From assembly GCF_900103265.1 (NCBI RefSeq), contig NZ_FMWX01000003.1, forward strand, positions 372,001 through 436,000: a stretch of 64,000 nt of DNA. Reading direction: 5' to 3'. Positions 52,911-61,892 of the stretch are shown here, piece by piece. Position 1 is the stretch's first letter; each line of letters opens with the position of its first letter. The DNA comes from Sphingomonas sp. NFR15. Lineage in GTDB: Bacteria > Pseudomonadota > Alphaproteobacteria > Sphingomonadales > Sphingomonadaceae. The notes under the pieces are model-generated. The model was not told where the DNA came from. It was given only the letters and a program-made list of their open reading frames with translations, and ran no database searches. The position numbers and the translations under genes are program-made.

Positions 52911-53687
52911 ATGAGCGATACCACCACTCTCGAAGCCGCCCGGCCGATCACCGAACAGCCGGTGATGCGCGGCCTCTCGGTGGTCTCGATCGCAAAATCC
53001 TATGATAAACGGCCGGTGCTGACCGACGTGTCGGTCACGGTCGGGCGCGGCGAGGCGATCGGGTTGCTCGGCCCGAACGGTGCCGGCAAGACGACCTGCT
53101 TCTATTCGGTGATGGGGCTGGTGAAGCCCGATTCGGGCCGGATCATGCTGGATGGCGAGGATATCACCGGGCTGCCGATGTATCGCCGCGCCATCCTCGG
53201 CCTCGGCTATCTGCCCCAGGAAACCTCGATCTTTCGCGGTCTGTCGGTCGAGAAGAACATCATGACCGTGCTCGAGCTGAGCGTGGCCGATCCCGCCGAG
53301 CGTCGGCAGCGGCTCGACACTTTGCTCGACGAGTTCGGGCTGACGCGGCTGCGCGAGTCGCCGGCGATGGCGCTGTCGGGCGGCGAGCGGCGCCGCGCCG
53401 AGATCGCGCGCGCGCTCGCGGCGAACCCGTCGATCATGCTCCTCGACGAGCCGTTCGCGGGCATCGATCCGCTGTCGATCGCCGATATCCGTGATCTTAT
53501 CCGCGAATTGAAGCAACGCGGCATCGGCGTGCTCATCACCGACCACAATGTCCGCGAGACGCTCGAAATCGTCGATCGCGCGTACATCATCTATGATGGC
53601 CGCGTGCTGTTCACCGGATCGCCCGCCGAACTCGTCGCCGACGCCAACGTGCGCCGGCTGTATCTCGGCGAGGGCTTCTCGCTGTAA
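52911..53687 (+). CDS. lptB: LPS export ABC transporter ATPase LptB
   Basis: The protein has 258 residues. Walker A GPNGAGKTT, signature LSGGERRRAEIARAL and Walker B IMLLDEPFAGIDP are intact, with the LptB-typical GYLPQETSIFRGLSVEKNI Q-loop. The N-terminus carries about 22 extra residues before the core. A 135-base gap from lptA has no gene. A family A repeat lies between lptB and rpoN. Confidence 0.97.
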   Translation: MSDTTTLEAARPITEQPVMRGLSVVSIAKSYDKRPVLTDVSVTVGRGEAIGLLGPNGAGKTTCFYSVMGLVKPDSGRIMLDGEDITGLPMYRRAILGLGYLPQETSIFRGLSVEKNIMTVLELSVADPAERRQRLDTLLDEFGLTRLRESPAMALSGGERRRAEIARALAANPSIMLLDEPFAGIDPLSIADIRDLIRELKQRGIGVLITDHNVRETLEIVDRAYIIYDGRVLFTGSPAELVADANVRRLYLGEGFSL

Positions 53688-53709
53688 CCATGCCGATCGC
53701 CTCCTTCCT

Positions 53710-53797
53710 CGTCGCCCCGGCGCAGGCCGGGGCCGCCGGGTTTGGGGCAACCGGCTGGCAAGATCACGCAGGGGCCCCAGCCTGCACCGGGGCGACG
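53710..53797. repeat. Family A palindromic doublet, copy 4
   Basis: An 88-bp element with ends CGTCGCCCCGGC and ...CACCGGGGCGACG and one arm slightly diverged. It ends five bases before the GTG of rpoN, so it lies in the translation-initiation region. Confidence 0.9.
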
Positions 53798-53802
53798 AAG
53801 CC

Positions 53803-55302
53803 GTGAGTCTCGCCCCCCGCCTCGATCTGCGCCAGTCGCAATCGCTGGTGATGACGCCGCAGCTCCAGCAGGCGATTCGCCTGCTCGCGCTGTCCAACCT
53901 CGAAGTCGAAGGGTTCATCGCCGAGGAGATCGAGAAGAATCCGCTGCTCGAATCGGGCGCGCCCGACGAGGACGGCCCGGCGCAGGAGCGCGACGCCGAG
54001 GCGCCGCAGCGCGACGAACCGGCCAGCGCCGATGAGCTACTGCTCGCCGGCGGCGGCGAGGCCGAGTCGCTCGATGTCGATTTCGCGACCGAAAGCTTCC
54101 ATCACGACAGCGCCGCCGATCTGGCCGGGGGCGGGATGGACGGTGCGCTCGGCCTCAACGGGGCGGGCACGGGTGCGGGCGGCGAAGACCTGCCCGATCT
54201 CGACGGTTTCGCCAGTGCCGCCATCAGCCTGGCCGATCATCTGCTCGCGCAAGCGGGCGCGACCATCGACGGCGCCGACCTGTTCATCGCCGCGCATCTG
54301 ATCGACCAGATCGACGAATGCGGCTATCTCACGGTGTCGCTGCTCGAAATCGCCAACCGGCTCGGGGTGCCGCTCGCGCGGGTCGAGGCGGTGCTGGCGA
54401 CGATCCAGACGTTCGATCCGACCGGTGTCGGCGCGCGTGACCTCGCCGAATGCCTCGTCTTGCAGGCGAAGGAAGCCGACCGCTACGATCCCTGCATGGC
54501 GCGGCTGATCGATCATCTCGATCTCGTCGCGCGCGGCGATCTCGCCCGGCTGAAGCGGTTGTGCCAGGTCGATGACGAAGATCTCGCCGACATGATCCGC
54601 GAACTGCGCGGCTACGATCCCAAGCCCGGCTGCCGTTATGGCGGAGAGCCGAGCCAGGCGGTGGTGCCGGACCTGTATGTCGCACGGCGCAAGCAGGGCT
54701 GGGCGATCGAGATCAACGCGGCGACCCTGCCGCGCGTGCTCGTCAACCGCAGCTATTATGTCGAGCTAAGCGCCGCGCGGGGCGATCGCGCGTCGAAGGC
54801 GTGGCTGTCGGACATGCTCGCCAGCGCCAACTGGCTGGTCAAGGCGCTCGACCAGCGCCAACGCACGATCATCAAGGTCGCGAGCGAGATCGTGAAGCAG
54901 CAGGAGGCGTTCTTCCTCAAAGGCGTCGCGCATCTCAAGCCGATGACGTTGCGCCAGATCGCCGACGCGATCGAGATGCACGAATCGACCGTCAGCCGCG
55001 TGACCAGCAACAAATATCTGAGCTGCGCGCGCGGGCTGTTCGAACTCAAATATTTCTTCACCTCGGCGATCCAGTCGGCCGACGGCGGCGAGGCGGTGTC
55101 CGCGCAGGCGGTGAAGGCCGCGATCAAGGCGCTGATCGCGGGTGAGGGCGACAAGATCCTGTCCGACGACACGTTGGTCGAACTGCTTAATGCCAAGGGT
55201 TTCGACATCGCGCGCCGCACCGTGGCGAAATACCGCGAGGCGCTCGGGATCGGATCGTCCGTCCAGCGCCGCCGCGCGCGGGCGCTGGAAGGGACGAGCT
55301 AA
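53803..55302 (+). CDS. rpoN: RNA polymerase sigma-54 factor
   Basis: The protein has 499 residues. Region I (LDLRQSQSLVMTPQLQQAIR) is glutamine-rich; an acidic region II follows, then the core-binding domain and region III with a helix-turn-helix (LRQIADAIEMHESTVSRVTS) and the diagnostic RpoN box ARRTVAKYRE near residues 470-479, which reads the -24 element. GTG 53803 gives the family N-terminus. In many proteobacteria lptB-rpoN is followed by hpf; here it meets an unrelated convergent gene one base later. The sigma-54 promoter at 20723 would be a target. Confidence 0.97.
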   Translation: MSLAPRLDLRQSQSLVMTPQLQQAIRLLALSNLEVEGFIAEEIEKNPLLESGAPDEDGPAQERDAEAPQRDEPASADELLLAGGGEAESLDVDFATESFHHDSAADLAGGGMDGALGLNGAGTGAGGEDLPDLDGFASAAISLADHLLAQAGATIDGADLFIAAHLIDQIDECGYLTVSLLEIANRLGVPLARVEAVLATIQTFDPTGVGARDLAECLVLQAKEADRYDPCMARLIDHLDLVARGDLARLKRLCQVDDEDLADMIRELRGYDPKPGCRYGGEPSQAVVPDLYVARRKQGWAIEINAATLPRVLVNRSYYVELSAARGDRASKAWLSDMLASANWLVKALDQRQRTIIKVASEIVKQQEAFFLKGVAHLKPMTLRQIADAIEMHESTVSRVTSNKYLSCARGLFELKYFFTSAIQSADGGEAVSAQAVKAAIKALIAGEGDKILSDDTLVELLNAKGFDIARRTVAKYREALGIGSSVQRRRARALEGTS

Positions 55303-55303
55303 G

Positions 55304-55792
55304 TCACTTGCCGGTTTTGCTGGGCTGATCCGTGACCTTGATCCCGCTACTTTGCATCAAATCGGCCAGCTTTTCCTTGTCAATGTATTGGGTGAAACGG
55401 CCCATTGAATCACTGACGGTCGCGTCGCTAACGAGCGACTGCATGGCGACCTGCCCCAGCAATTTAAAGCCTTCTTGCACCGCGTTGATGCCGTCGTATT
55501 TTAAAGCATCGGCACTTTGCTGGCGACAATCAACGAGTATTAGCCGATCGAACACGGCAGCCATCGCGCGGTCGTGGGCGTCATGCTGGGCTGTCGTTAC
55601 CTTCGCCATGTCTTGAATCGCCGGGCTTGCCGACAACGCGGCAAAAATCCACTGGATTAGCCCTGCCTTATCTTGATCTGAAGTTTTGGCGACGAGGCAC
55701 TTGCCAAGGTCGTCCGAATAGACGCTCGCGCTAGCGCTTGACGCGAGCAGGAAGCTGGCCCCGAGTGTTGCAGCCGCATACAAAATCTTCAT
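55304..55792 (-). CDS. Orphan secreted protein (unrecognised)
   Basis: The protein has 162 residues. A clear signal peptide (1-22, ASSASAS) is followed by an alpha-helical mature part with two cysteines (DLGKCLVAKTSD, LVDCRQQSA), perhaps a disulphide. The pattern of Asp/Lys-rich helices recalls small periplasmic proteins of unknown role. GC bias is lower than in neighbours and the gene occupies the slot where hpf often follows rpoN, consistent with acquisition. ATG 55792 is preferred; a GTG at 55798 is possible. Confidence 0.75.
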   Translation of the reverse strand: MKILYAAATLGASFLLASSASASVYSDDLGKCLVAKTSDQDKAGLIQWIFAALSASPAIQDMAKVTTAQHDAHDRAMAAVFDRLILVDCRQQSADALKYDGINAVQEGFKLLGQVAMQSLVSDATVSDSMGRFTQYIDKEKLADLMQSSGIKVTDQPSKTGK

Positions 55793-55904
55793 GTCCACGT
55801 CCCCCCTGATGTGAGGAACTATGCCAAGGTCAGCCGACAGCCGCTAGGCCACGCGAAAATTTTGGCGAGGATAATTTGGAGGGTGATTGTCTTGAGCGAT
55901 CCTC

Positions 55905-56903
55905 TCAATCGTCCTCGTCCTCATAGCCGTGGAGCGCGAGCGCCTTGGCGCGGATCTGGTGAGTCGCGCACCAATGGACCAGCGCTTCCTCGCGACCGTG
56001 CGTGACCCACACTTCCTGCGGCGCGATCTCCAGCAGCGTCGAGGTCAGCTCGTCCCAGTCGGCATGGTCGGACAGGATCAGCGGCAGTTCGACCCCGCGC
56101 TGCACCGCGCGCTGGCGTACCCGCATCCAGCCGCTCGCCATCGCGGTGATCGGATCGGGCAGCCGCCGCGACCAGCGATCCCCCAGAGCGGAGGGCGGCG
56201 CCATCACGATCCGCCCGGCGAGATCGGCTTTGCTCGCTTCGGTGGCGGGGCGAAGCTCGCCGAGCTGGACGCCGTGCGCGACGTAGAGATCGCACAATTT
56301 CTGAAGCGCGCCGTGCAGGTAGATCGGATCGTCGAAACCGCGCGCGCGCAGTTCGGCGATCACGCGCTGCGCCTTGCCGAGCGCGTAGGCGCCGACCAAT
56401 ACGCAGCGCGTCGGGTTGGCGCGTAGCGCGGCGGTGAGCTTGTCGATCTGGTCGCCGGTCTCGGGATGGCGGAACACCGGCAGGCCGAAGGTCGCCTCGG
56501 TGATGAACACGTCGCACTTGGTGGGCTCGAACGGCGCGCAGGTCGGGTCGGCGCGGCGCTTGTAATCGCCCGAGACGATGATGCGCTCGCCGCGATGCTC
56601 CAGCACGATCTGCGCCGAGCCGAGCACATGCCCCGCCGGCACGAACCGCACGGCGACGTCGCCGAACGCGATCGCTTCACCATAGCCGACCGGATGCGCG
56701 GTCTGCGCGCCGTAGCGCGCGTCCATGATCGCGAGCGTCTCGGGTGTCGCCCACACCACGCCGTGCCCGCCGCGCGCATGGTCGGCATGGCCATGCGTGA
56801 CCAGCGCGCGCTCGACCGGCTGCGACGGATCGACCCACACGCCAGCGGGCTTCACGAAGATGCCGTGCGGTTGCGGATCGATCCAGTCGCCGAGCTTTGC
56901 CAT
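55905..56903 (-). CDS. Ligase-associated DNA-repair exonuclease (MBL fold)
   Basis: The protein has 332 residues and is a metallo-beta-lactamase/beta-CASP-type nuclease. The metal motif is THGHADHARG (H37-x-H39-x-D41-H42), with GHVLGSAQI and a later SDHADWDEL block. It belongs to the group usually encoded with an ATP-dependent DNA ligase, a DEXH helicase and the PdeM phosphoesterase. Here only the helicase is adjacent, and divergent. The repair role is inferred from family context. Confidence 0.9.
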   Translation of the reverse strand: MAKLGDWIDPQPHGIFVKPAGVWVDPSQPVERALVTHGHADHARGGHGVVWATPETLAIMDARYGAQTAHPVGYGEAIAFGDVAVRFVPAGHVLGSAQIVLEHRGERIIVSGDYKRRADPTCAPFEPTKCDVFITEATFGLPVFRHPETGDQIDKLTAALRANPTRCVLVGAYALGKAQRVIAELRARGFDDPIYLHGALQKLCDLYVAHGVQLGELRPATEASKADLAGRIVMAPPSALGDRWSRRLPDPITAMASGWMRVRQRAVQRGVELPLILSDHADWDELTSTLLEIAPQEVWVTHGREEALVHWCATHQIRAKALALHGYEDEDD

Positions 56904-56942
56904 CGTGCCTATATGGGTGGGATGCGGCTTTGTTCCCACTCA

Positions 56943-57034
56943 CCCTCACCCTTCCCACGTGCCTTTGGCACGTGGGCCCCTTCCCTCTCCCATTCGGAGA
57001 GGGAAGGAGGAGCGAAGCGACGGAAGGGTGAGGG
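56943..57034. repeat. Family F multi-hairpin repeat
   Basis: The outer inverted arms are CCCTCACCCTTCC (56943-56955) and GGAAGGGTGAGGG (57022-57034). They enclose two perfect inner hairpins: CCCACGTGCC-TTT-GGCACGTGGG and CCTTCCCTCTCC-CATTC-GGAGAGGGAAGG. The whole could fold as a clover-like structure. It fills the gap between the divergent exonuclease and helicase genes and contains the in-frame stop just upstream of the helicase TTG start. Confidence 0.88.
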
Positions 57035-57043
57035 CGACTGGCG

Positions 57044-59449
57044 TTGAACCTTCCCCAACCCCTCACCACCTGGTTCGCCGAGCGCGGCTGGGCGCCGCGC
57101 CGGCACCAGACCGATATGCTCGACGTCGCCCGCGATGGTCGCCACGGGTTGCTCGTCGCCACCACCGGCGCGGGCAAGACGCTCGCCGGGTTCCTGCCGA
57201 CGCTGGTCGATCTGATCGAGCGCTCGAGCGAGGGCCTCCACACGCTCTACGTCTCGCCGCTCAAGGCGCTCGCGACCGACGTCCAGCGCAACCTGCTGAA
57301 CCCCATCGAAGAGATGGGCCTCGACATCCGCGTCGAGACTCGCACCGGCGACACGCCCTCCGATCGCAAGGCGCGCCAGCGCATCCGCCCGCCGCAGATC
57401 CTGCTCACCACCCCCGAATCGCTGAGCCTGCTGCTGTCCTATCCCGACAGCTTCACGATGTTCGAGACCCTGCGCACCATCGTCGTCGATGAGGTCCATG
57501 CCTTCGCCACCGGCAAGCGCGGCGATCTGTTGTCGCTGTGCATGGCGCGGCTACAGGCGATTGCGCCGGCGCTGCGCCGCGTCGCGCTGTCCGCGACGGT
57601 GGCGGATGCCGAAGGCTATCGCGCCTGGCTCGCGCCCGATGGCGACATCGATCAGGTCGCGCTGGTACACGGCGAACCCGGCGCGCCGCCCGACATCGCG
57701 ATCGTGCTGCCGCAGGGCAAGGTGCCCTGGGCCGGCCATTCCGGCCGCTACGCCGCCGAACAGGTGATGGCGGAAATCGCCGCGCATCGCACCACGATCG
57801 TGTTTTGCAACACGCGCAGCCTCGCCGAGTTGATCTTCCAGGATCTGTGGAAGGTCAATGCCGAGAGCCTGCCGATCGGCGTCCACCACGGCTCGCTCAG
57901 CCTCGAAGCGCGCCGCAAGGTGGAAGGCGCGATGGCCGACGGCAAGCTGCGCGCGCTGGTCGCGACCTCGAGCCTCGATCTCGGCGTCGATTGGGGTGAT
58001 GTCGATTGTGTGATCCAGATGGGCGCGCCCAAGGGCTCGTCGCGGTTGCTCCAGCGGATCGGGCGCTCGAATCACCGGCTCGACGAACCGTCGCAGGCGC
58101 TGATCGTCCCCGGCAACCGCTTCGAATATCTCGAAGGCCGCGCCGCGCTCGACGCGGTCGAGGCGGGCGAACTCGATCCCGACATCTTCCGCCCCGGCGC
58201 GCTCGACGTGCTCGCGCAGCACGTCATGGCCTGCGCGTGTGCCGCGCCGTTTTCGCAGGCCGCGATGCTCGACGAGCTGCGTTCGGCCTTGCCCTATTCG
58301 GCCCTGACCAAAGCGACGTTCGATCAGGTGCTCGGTTTCATCCGCGACGGCGGCTATGCGCTCAAAGCCTATGACAAGTTCAAACGGCTGACGCAGGGAC
58401 CGGACGGGCTGTGGCGGGTCAGCCACCCGCAGTTCGTGACGCAGCACCGGCTCAACGCCGGCATCATCGTCGAAGCGACGATGCTGACCGTGCGCTTCAA
58501 GAACGGCCGCTCGCTTGGCAAGGTCGAGGAGGGGTTCGCCGCGACGCTCTCGCCCGGCGACACCTTCTTCTTCGCTGGCCTAAGCCTCGAAATGATCGCC
58601 ACCAGCACCGAGGATCTGCTGGTCCGCGCCACCGCCAAGCCGGCGCGAATCCCGACCTATGGCGGCGCGCGCATGCCGATCTCGACCAACCTCGCCGACC
58701 GGGTGCGCGGCTTCCTCGCCGATTCAACCGCCTGGCACCGCTTCCCCGACGACGTGCGCGAATGGCTCGAGATGCAGGAACGCCGCTCGATCCTGCCAAG
58801 CCCCGGGCAATTGCTGGTCGAGACCTTCCCGCGCGAGGGGCGCAATTACATGGTCGCCTACAGTTTCGAGGGCTGGAACGCGCACCAGTCGCTCGGCATG
58901 CTCATCACGCGGCGGATGGAAACGCTGGGGCTGAAGCCAATGGGCTTCGTTGCCAGCGACTATGCCTTTGCCTGCCATTCGCTCGAACCCGTTACCGATC
59001 CGCGCGCCTTGTTCTCGGCCGACATCCTTGAGGACGAGTTCGTCGAATGGGTCGAAGGCTCGTCGCTGCTCAAGCGCGCGTTCCGCGAGGTGGCGGTGAT
59101 CGGCGGGCTGGTCGAGCGCCAGCATCCCGGCAAGCGCAAGACCGGCAAGCAGGTGACCTTCTCGACCGACCTGATCTACGACGTGCTGCGCAAATACGAA
59201 CCCGGCCATCTGCTGCTGCGCGCCGCCTGGGACGATGCGCGCGCGCGGATGACCGATGTCGGGCGACTCGGGCATTTGCTCGACCGCGCCGCCGCGACGA
59301 TGGTGCATGTCGATCTGGATCGGGTCTCGCCGCTGGCGGTGCCGGTGCTGACGCTGATCGGCCGCGAACGCGTCGCGCAGGGCCATGCCGACGACGCGCT
59401 GCTGATCGAGGCGGAAGCGCTGGCGGGCGAGGCGATGCGTTTGGACTAA
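57044..59449 (+). CDS. Ligase-associated DEXH-box DNA helicase (Lhr-like)
   Basis: The protein has 801 residues. Walker A TTGAGKT (T40-T46), DEVH near residue 149, SATVADAEG, and QRIGRSNHRLD (motif VI) are followed by the long Lhr-core C-terminal region. It probably unwinds DNA or RNA-DNA for the ligase-associated repair set. The TTG at 57044 is the only start compatible with the conserved N-terminus, since a stop lies at 57029-57031, inside the family F repeat. The normally adjacent ligase and PdeM genes are absent. Confidence 0.92.
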   Translation: MNLPQPLTTWFAERGWAPRRHQTDMLDVARDGRHGLLVATTGAGKTLAGFLPTLVDLIERSSEGLHTLYVSPLKALATDVQRNLLNPIEEMGLDIRVETRTGDTPSDRKARQRIRPPQILLTTPESLSLLLSYPDSFTMFETLRTIVVDEVHAFATGKRGDLLSLCMARLQAIAPALRRVALSATVADAEGYRAWLAPDGDIDQVALVHGEPGAPPDIAIVLPQGKVPWAGHSGRYAAEQVMAEIAAHRTTIVFCNTRSLAELIFQDLWKVNAESLPIGVHHGSLSLEARRKVEGAMADGKLRALVATSSLDLGVDWGDVDCVIQMGAPKGSSRLLQRIGRSNHRLDEPSQALIVPGNRFEYLEGRAALDAVEAGELDPDIFRPGALDVLAQHVMACACAAPFSQAAMLDELRSALPYSALTKATFDQVLGFIRDGGYALKAYDKFKRLTQGPDGLWRVSHPQFVTQHRLNAGIIVEATMLTVRFKNGRSLGKVEEGFAATLSPGDTFFFAGLSLEMIATSTEDLLVRATAKPARIPTYGGARMPISTNLADRVRGFLADSTAWHRFPDDVREWLEMQERRSILPSPGQLLVETFPREGRNYMVAYSFEGWNAHQSLGMLITRRMETLGLKPMGFVASDYAFACHSLEPVTDPRALFSADILEDEFVEWVEGSSLLKRAFREVAVIGGLVERQHPGKRKTGKQVTFSTDLIYDVLRKYEPGHLLLRAAWDDARARMTDVGRLGHLLDRAAATMVHVDLDRVSPLAVPVLTLIGRERVAQGHADDALLIEAEALAGEAMRLD

Positions 59450-59458
59450 CGCACCTTC

Positions 59459-59547
59459 CCGTTCGTGCTGAGCGCAGTCGAAGCACGTGCCCAACCGGGA
59501 AGGCCGGTGTGTCTGGCACGTGCTTCGACTGCGCTCAGCACGAGCGG
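59459..59547. repeat. Family C palindromic repeat, copy 7
   Basis: Long, well-kept arms: CCGTTCGTGCTGAGCGCAGT... and ...CTGCGCTCAGCACGAGCGG. It follows the helicase stop and may end its transcript. Confidence 0.88.
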
Positions 59548-59600
59548 ATTGGAAATAGCAGCGTCCCCGACTCCCGTTGGCCCAAATACCGGCGCTTGGG

Positions 59601-59631
59601 AAATGTGCTTCGGCAGACTCAGTACGAACGG
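59601..59631. repeat. Family C half element, decayed
   Basis: A single, mutated arm (AAATGTGCTTCGGCAGACTC followed by AGTACGAACGG) downstream of copy 7. The rest of the gap up to 59697 holds nothing I can identify. Confidence 0.6.
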
Positions 59632-59697
59632 AACGCGCGCGACAGGCATGCCGCCGACTCGCTTGCAGAAGGTCCGAAACGGGCGTACCATCCTGCG

Positions 59698-60648
59698 ATG
59701 AAACCGGCCCTGTTCTGTGCCGCCCCGCTCCTCGCGCTCTCCGCCCAGACCGCCGCGCCGCTGGCCGCTGACTCGAATCCACCGCCCGCCGACAGCATCG
59801 CCATCGCCGATGCCGACCAGCGCATGACCGTGCCCGTCCAGATCGCCGACGCCGGGCCGTTTCACTTCGTCGTCGATACCGGCGCGGAGCGCACCGTCAT
59901 CTCGCGCGAGCTCGCGACGACGCTCGGCCTCGCCGCCGGGCGCGGCGTGCGGGTGACGGCGATGGCGAACGTCGAGCAGGTCGCGACGGTCGTGATCCCG
60001 CGCATTCGCGTCGGGCCACCCGCCAGCACCTTGAGCGGCAGCCTGATCGAGGCGCCGGCGTTCGCGGCGAGCAACATCGGCGGCGCGGGGATGCTCGGCA
60101 TCGATACGCTGCAGGGCCATGCCGTCACCATCGACTTCGATCGGAACGTGATGACGGTGACGCCTTCCGCCAAGCGCAGGCACACGCCCGACGCCGCGCC
60201 CGGCGAGGTGGTGGTGCGCGCGCGCGACATGTTCGGGCAATTGGTCGTGACCGACGCCTATTTCGGCGAACGTCGCGTGCGCGTGGTGATCGACACCGGA
60301 TCCGACGTCACGATGGGCAACCCCGCACTGCGACGGCTGATCGGACGCAGGACGACGCTCCGCCCGATTTCGGCGCGGGCGGTGACGGGCGTGGCGCTGC
60401 TCGCCGACTACGGGCAGATCGGGGCGGTACGGATCGGCAGCACGACAATCGACAATTTGCCGGTCGCCTTCGCCGACGCGCCGCCGTTCGCGCGCTTCGG
60501 CCTGGGCAACAAACCCGCGCTGATGCTCGGCATGGACGCGCTTCGGCTGTTCCGTCGCGTGACGATCGACTTCCCCAACCGCGAACTGCGCCTGCTGCTG
60601 CCGCGCGACGTCAAGACCGTGCCGTTGGGCGGCCTCGCACGCGCCTGA
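59698..60648 (+). CDS. Secreted retropepsin-like aspartyl protease with two DTG motifs
   Basis: The protein has 316 residues. A signal peptide (about 1-25) precedes two related domains, each with a pepsin-type motif: FVVDTGAERT (D60) and VVIDTGSDVT (D199). The duplication suggests a single-chain pseudo-dimer in which both halves supply a catalytic aspartate, as in eukaryotic pepsins, rather than the usual homodimer. It converges with the Cfa-like gene with two bases between stops. Substrates unknown. Confidence 0.82.
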   Translation: MKPALFCAAPLLALSAQTAAPLAADSNPPPADSIAIADADQRMTVPVQIADAGPFHFVVDTGAERTVISRELATTLGLAAGRGVRVTAMANVEQVATVVIPRIRVGPPASTLSGSLIEAPAFAASNIGGAGMLGIDTLQGHAVTIDFDRNVMTVTPSAKRRHTPDAAPGEVVVRARDMFGQLVVTDAYFGERRVRVVIDTGSDVTMGNPALRRLIGRRTTLRPISARAVTGVALLADYGQIGAVRIGSTTIDNLPVAFADAPPFARFGLGNKPALMLGMDALRLFRRVTIDFPNRELRLLLPRDVKTVPLGGLARA

Positions 60649-60650
60649 CG

Positions 60651-61874
60651 TCAGCGCAGCGCGCGTTCGCCCTCGATCATGTAATCGCGTGTGATCGGCA
60701 GCGTGTGGCGGTTGCGCGCGAACTGGAGCTGGTAGTTGACGAGGCCGCCGTACCGGAAAGCCGCGCCCGCTCCGGCGAGATAGAATTGCCACATTCGGTA
60801 GAAGGGCTCGTCGTACAAGGCGACGATCGCGTCGCGCGCCGCCACGGTGCGATCATACCAGGCGTCGAGCGTGAAGCCATAATGCAGCCGCAGCACCTCG
60901 ACGTCCGTCAGCATGAAGCGTGATCCTTCATTGGCGGCGACGATCTCGGACAAAGCGGGGTTGTAACCGCCGGGGAAGATATATTTGGTCGTCCACTTAT
61001 CGGTGACGCCGGGCTTGCCGGCGCGGCCGATCGTGTGGAGCAGCATTACGCCGTCCTCGGTCAGCAGGTCGCGGCACTGGCGGAAGAAGGTGCGGTAATG
61101 CGCCGGGCCGACATGTTCGAACATGCCGACCGAGACGATCCGGTCGAACGTGCCCGTGACGTGGCGATAGTCGATCAGCTCGAAACGCACCTTGTCGGCG
61201 ACGCCGGCCTCTTCGGCGCGGCGGCGCGCGACCTTGAGTTGCTCCTCCGACAAGGTAACGCCGAGCACTTCGGCGCCGGTCTTGGCGTGCAGATACAGCG
61301 CCATGCCGCCCCAGCCGCACCCGATGTCGAGCACTTTCATGCCGGGCTGGAGCGCGAGCTTGGCGGCGATATGCGCCTTCTTGTCGGCCTGCGCCTGTTC
61401 GAGCGTATTGGCGGGATCGGTGTAATAGGCGCAGCTATATTGCCGGTCGGCATCGAGGAACAGATCGTAGAGCCGGTCGGACAGGTCGTAATGGTGCGCG
61501 ACGTTGCGCTTGGCGCGCTTGGCCATGTTGATCCGGCCGATGCGATGCGTCACCGCCTGAACCGCGCGGCGTTGCGGCGAGGCGGCGAGCGCGTTCGTGC
61601 CCGTCTCCCACGGATCGTTGGAGGTCAGCAGATTGACGAGATCGCGCACGTCACCCCGTTCGACGACGAGCCGGCCGTGCATATAGGCTTCGCCGGCGCC
61701 GAGCGCGGGATCGCGCAGGATCGCGGCGGCGGCCCCTTTATCGGTGAAGCGGATGGTCACCTCGGGGAAGCCGGGGGTCGGCGTGCCGAAGGTCTTGGTC
61801 TGGCCGTCGGCGTGGTGGACGACGAGCTGGCCGCGCTTGACCCGCGCGGCGAGGAAGAGATCGATCAAAGCCAT
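60651..61874 (-). CDS. Cyclopropane-fatty-acyl-phospholipid synthase family methyltransferase
   Basis: The protein has 407 residues. An N-terminal lipid-binding domain is followed by the SAM-binding core (MKVLDIGCGWGGMALYLH, then VLGVTLSEEQLKVARRRAE) and the FDRIVSVGMFEHVGPAHYRT block, which is typical of Cfa and mycolic-acid methyltransferases. The C-terminal region AWYDRTVAARDAI and DEPFYRMWQFYL also fit. It modifies membrane lipid acyl chains, or a related lipid. It lies 18 bases after the molybdoenzyme gene on the same strand. Confidence 0.9.
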   Translation of the reverse strand: MALIDLFLAARVKRGQLVVHHADGQTKTFGTPTPGFPEVTIRFTDKGAAAAILRDPALGAGEAYMHGRLVVERGDVRDLVNLLTSNDPWETGTNALAASPQRRAVQAVTHRIGRINMAKRAKRNVAHHYDLSDRLYDLFLDADRQYSCAYYTDPANTLEQAQADKKAHIAAKLALQPGMKVLDIGCGWGGMALYLHAKTGAEVLGVTLSEEQLKVARRRAEEAGVADKVRFELIDYRHVTGTFDRIVSVGMFEHVGPAHYRTFFRQCRDLLTEDGVMLLHTIGRAGKPGVTDKWTTKYIFPGGYNPALSEIVAANEGSRFMLTDVEVLRLHYGFTLDAWYDRTVAARDAIVALYDEPFYRMWQFYLAGAGAAFRYGGLVNYQLQFARNRHTLPITRDYMIEGERALR

Positions 61875-61892
61875 GAACAGCCCCGTAACGAC

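Noticed and set aside
59459..59547. TGGCACG inside family C repeats considered as sigma-54 sites
   Set aside because: The -12 GC at the correct ten-base spacing is missing; the motif is part of the repeat arm in several copies.
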